Shown piece after piece: positions 58,358 to 64,000 of a DNA stretch of 64,000 nucleotides. Under the pieces are notes generated by a model. It saw only the letters and a list, made by a program, of their open reading frames with translations. It had not been told where the DNA came from and made no database searches. Each line of letters opens with the position of its first letter. Within the stretch, counting starts at the first letter, position 1. The DNA lies in assembly GCA_046346665.1 (NCBI GenBank), contig JAXMHQ010000028.1, positions 1 to 64,000 of the forward strand, given 5' to 3'. The translations under genes and the position numbers were made by a program. Source of the stretch: JAXMHQ01 sp046346665 (GTDB lineage: Bacteria > Verrucomicrobiota > Verrucomicrobiia > Limisphaerales > JAXMHQ01).

Positions 58358-58885
58358 ATGAATCCCGAGATTGAATCACTGAAGCAACTCGCCTCTCAAA
58401 AAATCACGAAAGCCAAACTTGACGCCTTGAGAAGCTCCCACGCGGACGCTGAAAGCCTCTTTCAGCACCTGCAACCTCGCCCAGATGCGGACAAGGACGA
58501 TTTCGAGAGCGAGTTGGCAGAGCTTGAGTCAGCGCTCGAGGATCTCTCTTCCGCACTGGACGACTTAGACATGGCGGAGGAAAAGGAGGACCGCGACGAC
58601 GCTGTCGACATGATTCAGGACGCGCTGGGCGAGACGGTATCTGCTTTCGAGACTATCATGCCGAACGCAATCATCGGGAGCACTCCGCGACCGCCCAAGG
58701 CTGAGCAACCCAGATTTGATCCCGATTTCATCGCGCAGGTTGCCGAAATATTCAAACGCCCGGAGCTGGAGCGTGCGCAAGCCCTCTCCGACTGGGTTCA
58801 ATCCGCCGGCACGCCAGAGCAAATCGCTGATCGTCAGAGAACACTTGACCAACTTTTTGACTGCATCAAAAGGAATGCAAAATAG
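58358..58885 (+). CDS. Acidic coiled-coil hypothetical protein
   Basis: 175 residues, divergent from the BREX operon. The centre is strongly acidic and helical (DFESELAELESALEDLSSALDDLDMAEEKEDRDD), probably a coiled coil. A proline-rich linker (STPRPPKAEQP) and a C-terminal helix region (FIAQVAEIFKRPELERAQAL) follow. Family not recognised. The following gene starts inside its last codons, so the two form a unit. Confidence 0.6.
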   Translation: MNPEIESLKQLASQKITKAKLDALRSSHADAESLFQHLQPRPDADKDDFESELAELESALEDLSSALDDLDMAEEKEDRDDAVDMIQDALGETVSAFETIMPNAIIGSTPRPPKAEQPRFDPDFIAQVAEIFKRPELERAQALSDWVQSAGTPEQIADRQRTLDQLFDCIKRNAK

Positions 58886-59552
58886 CGAGCCGACTGCGAC
58901 CTACCGTCCAAGATCGCTCCAAACCAAGCTCATGACACACGGGAAAACCAGTTATGACCCCTGCCGCCCGACCGGCAAAAGTGCTGGTGAGCCGAGCAGT
59001 CTCGAAGGCATAGTAGAAGCTTACCTCCGGGACCATGCTGATGCCGAGGCTCGCTACCTTCGCTTCTATCGAGTCCAGAAATCGCTCCCAGCTGCCATTT
59101 CCAAAGCCGCCCTTGCTCAACTTCCAAACGGCGCACGTTTCTCGCATCAACGACGAATTCCTGCCGGAGTCCTGGCCCAGACCCGCGAAGCCATGTTGAA
59201 ATTGGATTACCGCGGCATCACCAGCTTCGCGGCCCTTTATGACAAAGTGGCCGCAGCGCTCAGGCCGATTCGCGGCATCGGCCTCCTGACGATCTACGAC
59301 ACGGTCCACAGACTCGGCGCATACCTGGAACTGAGCCCGGAACAGGTTTACCTCCACGCTGGGGTCCGCACCGGGGCCAAGGCTTTGGGCCTTGCCGACT
59401 GGCGCGACAAGCTCCCGTTGTCTGCCTTTCCAATGCCATTCCAGCGATTGCGGCCGGAACAGGTCGAAGACTGCCTATGCCTCTATAAGTCACAATTACA
59501 GGCTTGGCGAAGGGCGCAACGCCACACCTCCGGAGCCGCGCGAAATCCCTGA
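58875..59552 (+). CDS. Hypothetical protein with HhH-like motif
   Basis: 225 residues from ATG 58875 (AAAAGG upstream), overlapping the previous gene by 11 bases. The upstream extension is a shadow. The middle has a helical segment (GIVEAYLRDHADAEARYLRF) and later LRPIRGIGLLTIYDTVHRLGAYLELSPEQVYLHAG. The PIRGIG...DTVHRLG part resembles a helix-hairpin-helix DNA-binding element. No family recognised. Together with the coiled-coil gene it may be a two-component accessory module of unknown role beside BREX. Confidence 0.6.
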   Translation: MQNSEPTATYRPRSLQTKLMTHGKTSYDPCRPTGKSAGEPSSLEGIVEAYLRDHADAEARYLRFYRVQKSLPAAISKAALAQLPNGARFSHQRRIPAGVLAQTREAMLKLDYRGITSFAALYDKVAAALRPIRGIGLLTIYDTVHRLGAYLELSPEQVYLHAGVRTGAKALGLADWRDKLPLSAFPMPFQRLRPEQVEDCLCLYKSQLQAWRRAQRHTSGAARNP

Positions 59553-59586
59553 TTCAGCTAGACAACGTGGATGCTCATACCTCCGC

Positions 59587-59991
59587 TCAAATCTCCCAGC
59601 CCCACCACCTGCGTCTACGATCATGGCGTGGCTCAGGCACGGGCGCTTCAGTATAAATGTATCGGAACATTTTCAAGCAGGCTGTTTCGCTCCTATTATT
59701 GATGAACTCTTCCGCGAACTTTGCGTCTTCCTCCAATTTCTCCGCACTATAACCATGGCTCCTGAGGATAGCTTGCGACTGAACCTTGTTTTCAACCAGC
59801 ACTAGCGAGACGGCGGCATCGATCCGAGCAAGCTTTTGAGTGACCGCCATTCGGAACCTCCTCTGCGCATTCTCGTTCGCGGCCAACCAGTGGATCAACT
59901 TTGTCAGAAGGTGGAAGTTAGCCTCCGTCAGGCCGTCGGTGTGCTGGGCCATGCTCAGCGGTGTCGTGGTCGATCTGGAGTTTCGTCTCAT
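59587..59991 (-). CDS. Hypothetical helical protein
   Basis: 134 residues from ATG 59991 (MRRNSRSTTTPLSM). Mostly helical: TEANFHLLTKLIHWLAANE, MAVTQKLARIDAAVSLVLVENKV, AEKLEEDAKFAEEFI. The basic Trp-rich end is RHDRRRRWWGWEI. No family recognised. It is convergent with the HhH-like gene. Confidence 0.5.
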   Translation of the reverse strand: MRRNSRSTTTPLSMAQHTDGLTEANFHLLTKLIHWLAANENAQRRFRMAVTQKLARIDAAVSLVLVENKVQSQAILRSHGYSAEKLEEDAKFAEEFINNRSETACLKMFRYIYTEAPVPEPRHDRRRRWWGWEI

Positions 59992-60018
59992 GGCCCAAGC
60001 GTAAGCGATGCCCCAAAG

Positions 60019-60270
60019 TTGCGGCAATCAGACTTGGGCGGCTTCCGCAGAGGTCGGCCGACCATCGTTCTCCGGCAGAACGAAGAGGCGAACTACGCCT
60101 TGTGCGCGCTGTGCCTGCACCCGATCGGCTACTACGGCCAAACGTGGGCCGGGGTCATGTGCCCTAGAGACGAGGTCATTGCGCACCTGCTGATGATGCG
60201 CGGCTCGGAGGAGAAATACTGGGCGAACGCGAATCAACACCCGATTCACCATCCTGCCGCGGGGGTGTGA
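60019..60270 (+). CDS. Possible small Cys-containing protein
   Basis: 83 codons from TTG 60019 hold a protein-like sequence NEEANYALCALCLHPIGYYG...MCPRDEVIAHLLMMRGSEEK, with a CxxC and a third Cys in MCP that suggest metal binding. There is no clear ribosome-binding site and the frame stays open upstream across the opposite gene, so the start is a guess. The stretch 59992-60379 holds nothing else I can support. Confidence 0.3.
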   Translation: MRQSDLGGFRRGRPTIVLRQNEEANYALCALCLHPIGYYGQTWAGVMCPRDEVIAHLLMMRGSEEKYWANANQHPIHHPAAGV

Positions 60271-60379
60271 ATCACGGCTCGCGAATCTCACGAAGCCTTG
60301 AATTTCGGTTAGAAATCAGACACCTTCGCCCTGCGGTGCCTGACCAAAGTCAGGTGACATTTAACCGATCCAGAACCGT

Positions 60380-60745
60380 ATGACACTTAAACAAGCTGCC
60401 AAGAAATTTAAGGTAGCCGGGCTTGATAGCGCTTCGCTCGAGGGTCAAGAAGATGCATTTCGTCGGTGCCTATCGTTTCTCGAGGGCATTGAGAAATCCA
60501 AGGCTCAGAATATGAGGCGCGGAAGTTACGGCTTGAAGCATCTCGTTGAGAATCCGGGCCAGAGTGCCGGCACGCAAAACCCAAGCAATACTTATACCGG
60601 CCATGTTTATGAAGGCACGTTCATTCTGGCCGCCTTGGCCGCGGGTTTTGAAATGCAGCAGCAGACGGACGGTGTCTTGAGAGCCAGCTTCAACATCTCA
60701 GAACGTAGCCTGCGTCGGCGCGTGTCGCAGCTTGCCAAGCAATGA
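60380..60745 (+). CDS. Hypothetical protein
   Basis: 121 residues (MTLKQAAKKFKVAGLDSASL). The central segment YGLKHLVENPGQ...YTGHVYEGTFILAALAAGFEMQ and the C-terminal FNISERSLRRRVSQLAKQ suggest a small globular protein with a basic C-terminal helix. Similar short proteins occur on plasmids and integrative elements, by general impression only. Function unknown. Confidence 0.5.
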   Translation: MTLKQAAKKFKVAGLDSASLEGQEDAFRRCLSFLEGIEKSKAQNMRRGSYGLKHLVENPGQSAGTQNPSNTYTGHVYEGTFILAALAAGFEMQQQTDGVLRASFNISERSLRRRVSQLAKQ

Positions 60746-60999
60746 TGCCGCGTGCCATTCAGGCGCCGGCGGCCCCCACCCACGGGGCTCTTGCCGCACC
60801 AATGAGCTTGAAGCGGCTCCAAGATCCTGGTAGCATCTAAACAGACATCAGGAACGCCTCGACCCGTAGCGGTCGGGGCTACCAGCCGAGCGCGTGAGTG
60901 CGCGCCACGGTGGTAGAGGCCGAAAGGCTTCGATGTGCTGGGGCGAAGGTCCCGGAAAAACATCCCCGATGGAGCTACCCCGAGAGGGGTCTTGTATCC

Positions 61000-61296
61000 A
61001 TGGACGAGAAAGAGCGCGCTCGGTATCACCGGGCCCGGGTAGAATTGTGTGATCGGCTCGCCGCAAGGGCCGACGAGTTTAAAGTCTGTCACGCCTGCTG
61101 GTCGATCTGGGCAAAGAGCGCCAGTGTCTGCAGTTGCTGCGGCAGCTACCGCTGGCTGGATTCGCCGGAATACGTGATTCGCATCGCCCGGCGGATGAAA
61201 AAACACCCATGGCCGATCAAGATGGCCGTGGTGTCCCGAGACCTACCAGTTGGATTTAAAAAAGGAGAAAAAAGCTATGAGCAACGGAGACATTGA
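61000..61296 (+). CDS. Small zinc-ribbon-like protein
   Basis: 98 residues from ATG 61000. The CHACWS...CSCCGSYRW pattern (two CxxC pairs ~15 residues apart) should bind zinc. Flanks are basic (EKERARYHRARVELCD, RIARRMKKHPWPIK). The 3' end overlaps the next gene by 20 bases. Family not recognised. Confidence 0.52.
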   Translation: MDEKERARYHRARVELCDRLAARADEFKVCHACWSIWAKSASVCSCCGSYRWLDSPEYVIRIARRMKKHPWPIKMAVVSRDLPVGFKKGEKSYEQRRH

Positions 61297-61675
61297 CGGC
61301 GGGTCCGAGGAACACGTTGTGCGTTGCCCGGTCTGCGGCATCGAGGCCTACGAGGAGTGCCAACACCTTTTCATGCACGGCGACGACCTGCGGACCCAGG
61401 AGGTGATCGACTTCACCGGCCCCGACGGGGCCCTGGAGGAGCTAAACCGGTTAGCGCCGCGCAGCATCCCGGAGTTCGCGGCCAGCTTCTTCGGGAAGTT
61501 CGGCCAGCACTTTAAGTCGTTGGTCGATTACGGTAGCTGCGAATGGAGCGGGGGTGCACCTGGGCTGAGCGGGAATTACTGCTACGTCTGGGTCAGGAGC
61601 AAGGCGGCGCTGTGCAACGAGGTGAACAGGTTTCTCGAGGAACGCATCGCGAGGCTTCGAGCCCGTCGTAATTGA
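61277..61675 (+). CDS. Hypothetical protein with CPVCG motif
   Basis: 132 residues from ATG 61277, with a strong AAAGGAG ten bases upstream, inside the previous gene. VRCPVCGIEAYEECQHLF near the N-terminus is a zinc-knuckle-like segment. The rest (IPEFAASFFGKFGQHFKSLVDYGSCEW, YCYVWVRSKAALCNEVNRFLEER) is unassigned. It marks the right end of the accessory region. Confidence 0.55.
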   Translation: MSNGDIDGGSEEHVVRCPVCGIEAYEECQHLFMHGDDLRTQEVIDFTGPDGALEELNRLAPRSIPEFAASFFGKFGQHFKSLVDYGSCEWSGGAPGLSGNYCYVWVRSKAALCNEVNRFLEERIARLRARRN

Positions 61676-61759
61676 CTCGGAGGATGCGTCTAGAGCCGGA
61701 GCGGCGCTTCGTTCGTCCGATCCGAACAAGTGCCACCACGGGGCGCAGGCCGATAGCAG

Positions 61760-62824
61760 TTACTGGTTGTAGGAACTGGTCAACGTCCCCACCCAGTTTG
61801 TTCCGCCACTGTTGGGTGATCGGAACAAAGTGACCTCGGTGAAGTAGCCCGAAGGCTCGGCGCTTCCGAAAATGCAGTGAAAATAGATCAGGTCTCCGCC
61901 GGAGTATCGGGGGTCGAGCACGAGATTCGTTACAGCGGGATACGGATTCGGACCATAGGCCGACGCAGAGGTAAAGGGGGTGCCGCCGGCGTCGATGCCG
62001 TTCAAAACAAAGGTCACGTTGCCGCTGTTGGCCCGGAGCGTGGTCCTCCACCCGCCGGCCGTGCCGGCGCGTTCAAGGGTCATGCTGTCGGTGCGGGCGA
62101 CGACTGCTCCAGCTGTCGGATTGGTCGACTGAATGCGCCTAGTGATCAGACCGCCGCCGGCCGGCTCGGCCGTTCCAGTTTCCGATCCCTGCCGGATAAG
62201 CCCGCCCAGAGACAGGTGTCCGCCTACAATCAGGCTGCCAGGAAAAACGCCACTGCCAGTGGTATCCTGGGACAAGTTCGCCTCGATCTCCAGCTCCGGC
62301 GCAGGGCCCTGGCTCGGACCCTCCTTCGAGGCGAACGCAAGCTGGCCCGCCGCATCGCGGAGGAGGAAACCGTGGTTCGTGACCGTGCCGTCCAGAAAAC
62401 CGACGATTTCGTCCGTCACATCGAGGCCGACGAATCGCTTCGCTACGAGTTTTGCCGCCGGGACGGCTGCGATCGTCGTGGCGTCGAACCCAGGGGCCGA
62501 GGTGTTGCTGGTCACCGTTTCCGTCCAAGGCGCGGTGATCAGGCTGGCGGTTAGGTCACCAGGATTTTTGGCCGAGGTCACGTAGAGCTTGATTCGAGAG
62601 CTGACGATATTCGTTGCGCTGACCGCGGCGGGCAGGCTGGTCAGATCGAACCGAAGCAGGGCGGCCTGGTTGCTGCTCACGGCGAGCGTGCTGGCCTTTC
62701 CAGCGGCGAGTGTCAGAACGTCGCGCGTCGCCGACGTGTCCTCGGCGACAGGAAGCCCAAAGGCGAGAATTCGCGGGCTGTAGAAGGTCATTCCGATAGC
62801 CAGCAAACTGATGAGCGTTTTCAT
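61760..62824 (-). CDS. Exported DNRLRE-domain protein
   Basis: 354 residues with a signal peptide (MKTLISLLAIGMTFYSPRILA). A DNRLRE-type jelly-roll is at ~20-190 (ALLRFDLTSLPAAVSATNIVSSR, LYVTSAKNPGDLTASLI, WTETVT). The C-terminal part (LSLGGLIRQGSETGTAEPAGGG onward) is a second beta-rich domain. Its ATG overlaps the stop of the upstream PEP-CTERM gene (ATGA at 62821-62824), so the pair is translationally coupled. Confidence 0.75.
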   Translation of the reverse strand: MKTLISLLAIGMTFYSPRILAFGLPVAEDTSATRDVLTLAAGKASTLAVSSNQAALLRFDLTSLPAAVSATNIVSSRIKLYVTSAKNPGDLTASLITAPWTETVTSNTSAPGFDATTIAAVPAAKLVAKRFVGLDVTDEIVGFLDGTVTNHGFLLRDAAGQLAFASKEGPSQGPAPELEIEANLSQDTTGSGVFPGSLIVGGHLSLGGLIRQGSETGTAEPAGGGLITRRIQSTNPTAGAVVARTDSMTLERAGTAGGWRTTLRANSGNVTFVLNGIDAGGTPFTSASAYGPNPYPAVTNLVLDPRYSGGDLIYFHCIFGSAEPSGYFTEVTLFRSPNSGGTNWVGTLTSSYNQ

Positions 62825-63510
62825 GTCGTGTGGTGCTTCCGCGGATTAGTGAGTCGACTGCTGAAAGCCGCTAGGCCAGCAAAGATGAGTGCCCCCGTCG
62901 CGGGTTCTGGTATTGGTGTAAAATCTACAGAGACGATTGAGCAGCTTGCTTGGATGTTCAGTTCACCGTCCAAGTGCGCCATGCGGTAAGCGTCGAAAAA
63001 AAGCCACTGTCCTACTGGTGAGTAGTATGGGCTGGTGAGACAGCCCGTCGCGCCGGAGGGGGCCAAGAAGGTTATTGGCTTCGGGTTTGTGGCATCCGTG
63101 AAATCTGAATCGTATTGGCCTCCTGGAATTCCCCACGATGTGGTGATCGAGAAAGACACTGGTAGGACCTCGCCGGTATCCATGTTGATAGGCAAGCAGG
63201 GAATGACCGTGATCGAATTCATAGCGCCGCCGCTAATCTTGATGTCCGCCCATTCCAGAAACCCGCCATCAGGATAGCGCTCACCAGGAGAATAGTGCAG
63301 CCAACAATCCAATGTGGTTGCTGAGCCGAAGTCTGCGCACCCGAGGCCTACGCCGATGCCGGTCGCCACATTTTCGGAAACCTGAAGGCCTCCAAAATCC
63401 AGGGAGTTGCTCGGACCGCGATCCGCGTCTCCAAAATAGACCGTGTCGGCTGGCGAGCGCCCAGCTGCAGAAAGGCAAAGCAGCGCTGCGAGGATTAATG
63501 TGCGGTTCAT
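62821..63510 (-). CDS. PEP-CTERM exported protein
   Basis: 229 residues. The signal peptide is MNRTLILAALLCLSAAGRSPA. The sorting tail is PIPEPATGALIFAGLAAFSS followed by RLTNPRKHHTT. The middle is a beta-rich domain with cysteines in LGCADF, LDCW, IPCLP and TGCLTS. Coupled to the DNRLRE gene downstream. Depends on an exosortase encoded elsewhere. Confidence 0.8.
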   Translation of the reverse strand: MNRTLILAALLCLSAAGRSPADTVYFGDADRGPSNSLDFGGLQVSENVATGIGVGLGCADFGSATTLDCWLHYSPGERYPDGGFLEWADIKISGGAMNSITVIPCLPINMDTGEVLPVSFSITTSWGIPGGQYDSDFTDATNPKPITFLAPSGATGCLTSPYYSPVGQWLFFDAYRMAHLDGELNIQASCSIVSVDFTPIPEPATGALIFAGLAAFSSRLTNPRKHHTT

Positions 63511-63540
63511 GAAAATCTCCGTCTTTGCTTCGTGGTTTCG

Positions 63541-64000
63541 CTATCTGCAGAGCACTGAGCACGGCGTAGAGTCCTGCCCTATACGTTTCCCACGGGAAAA
63601 CACCGCAGCTACAGTCGCAAGGACAAAAAGTGAGATTGTGCTCGGCTCAGGAACGGCAACCCCGGAAACTTCGATCACCACATCGTTGTAGTCCCTATCC
63701 GACCCCGAAAACCACAAATCCTCCCAACAGATCACGTAGTCCCCGATCCGATTCCCTGGCACGCCCGTATCGCCGGTGATCTGAAAAGCCACCATGTGGT
63801 CCTCGCCGGCATTGCTGGTCTGCACCGAGCTGAACTGAGCACCGTTATCACTGTGGATCATCCAGCTGAAATTCTCCCCCGAACTGCCTGGCAGAGCCGT
63901 CCACGCGCCGTTGATGTAGCCGTATGGCGAGACCCTGAGAACGAAAATCCCGGGGTTGCTGGATGAAGAATAGTAGAGATCCGTTGCAGTGCCGGCAAAG
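63541..64000 (-). CDS. PEP-CTERM protein with DUF4114-like domain (5' partial)
   Basis: The frame is open to the right edge, so the N-terminus is missing. The visible part contains SPYGYINGAWTALPG, DHMVAFQITGD, and the DUF4114 signature CWEDLWFSGSDRDYNDVVIEV. It is followed by the PEP-CTERM tail VAVPEPSTISLFVLATVAAV. An unusual 18-residue extension follows the hydrophobic segment (FSRGKRIGQDSTPCSVLCR). The Asp-rich GSDRDYND loop probably binds calcium. Confidence 0.78.
   Translation of the reverse strand, partial: FAGTATDLYYSSSSNPGIFVLRVSPYGYINGAWTALPGSSGENFSWMIHSDNGAQFSSVQTSNAGEDHMVAFQITGDTGVPGNRIGDYVICWEDLWFSGSDRDYNDVVIEVSGVAVPEPSTISLFVLATVAAVFSRGKRIGQDSTPCSVLCR

Larger units (their letters stand above)
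40118..61700. other. Accessory defence-rich region (putative genomic island)
   Basis: Between tRNA-Lys and the exported-protein genes at 61760 the content changes to GIY-YIG, TIR, BREX and CBASS genes and small unknown proteins. Some stretches have clearly lower GC than the rest of the window. A truncated methyltransferase sits at an internal junction (43692/43711). No integrase, relaxase or direct-repeat att site was found, so the limits are approximate. Confidence 0.5.

Noticed and set aside
40118..61700. Integrase or attL/attR pair for the tRNA-associated island
   Set aside because: No tyrosine or serine recombinase-like protein was seen, and no second copy of the tRNA 3' end was noticed by eye.

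Overview
The window looks like a chromosome segment from a Verrucomicrobiota bacterium, probably of the Limisphaerales/Pedosphaera type. The evidence is high GC, three proteins with PEP-CTERM sorting tails, many large secreted proteins built from Ig-like, cadherin-like, FN3, RCC1, DNRLRE and DUF3237 domains, and dispersed palindromic repeats in the gaps between genes. No rRNA operon, CRISPR array, integrase or transposase was seen. The taxonomic call is inference.

Layout. (1) 1-9302: a giant secreted multidomain protein, cut by the left edge, with about 19 tandem copies of a 285-bp cadherin-like repeat; the repeat block is full of frameshifts. (2) 9423-23345: a surface-glycan operon on the plus strand: acyl-CoA/AMP ligase, asparagine-synthetase-like amidotransferase, NAD-synthase-like enzyme, acyl carrier protein, GNAT, FemAB-like acyltransferase, FdtA-like ketoisomerase, DegT aminotransferase, hexapeptide acyltransferase, Wzx-like flippase, WbpA-like UDP-sugar dehydrogenase, SDR and an outer-membrane barrel, closed by an intrinsic terminator. 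Together these could make, acylate, amidate and flip an amino-sugar/uronamide-containing glycan. (3) 23600-39616: secreted and membrane housekeeping/accessory proteins (sugar dehydrogenase-cytochrome c fusion, Tat-exported DUF362 protein, SGNH hydrolase, RCC1 protein, metzincin protease, DUF4239 membrane protein, PEP-CTERM protein, BNR-like propeller, double DUF3237 protein), separated by repeats and one tiny membrane-peptide gene. (4) 39637-40117: a 340-bp MITE with perfect terminal inverted repeats, then tRNA-Lys(CTT). (5) about 40.1-61.7 kb: an accessory, defence-rich island with a GIY-YIG/DUF4357 protein, a TIR-domain protein, a truncated methyltransferase, a complete minus-strand BREX operon (brxA-brxB-brxC-pglX-pglZ-brxL) and several small unknown genes. 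(6) 61760-64000: PEP-CTERM and DNRLRE exported proteins, the last cut by the right edge.

The most interesting arrangement is inside the BREX operon. A CD-NTase and a Cap15-like 2TM/beta-rich effector (a minimal CBASS) sit between brxC and pglX with only 14, 2 and 4 bases between genes, so the nucleotide-signalling abortive system appears to be co-transcribed with BREX. An 84-aa winged-helix-like protein is also inserted between pglX and pglZ. These three genes and the middle of pglX look clearly lower in GC than the BREX core.
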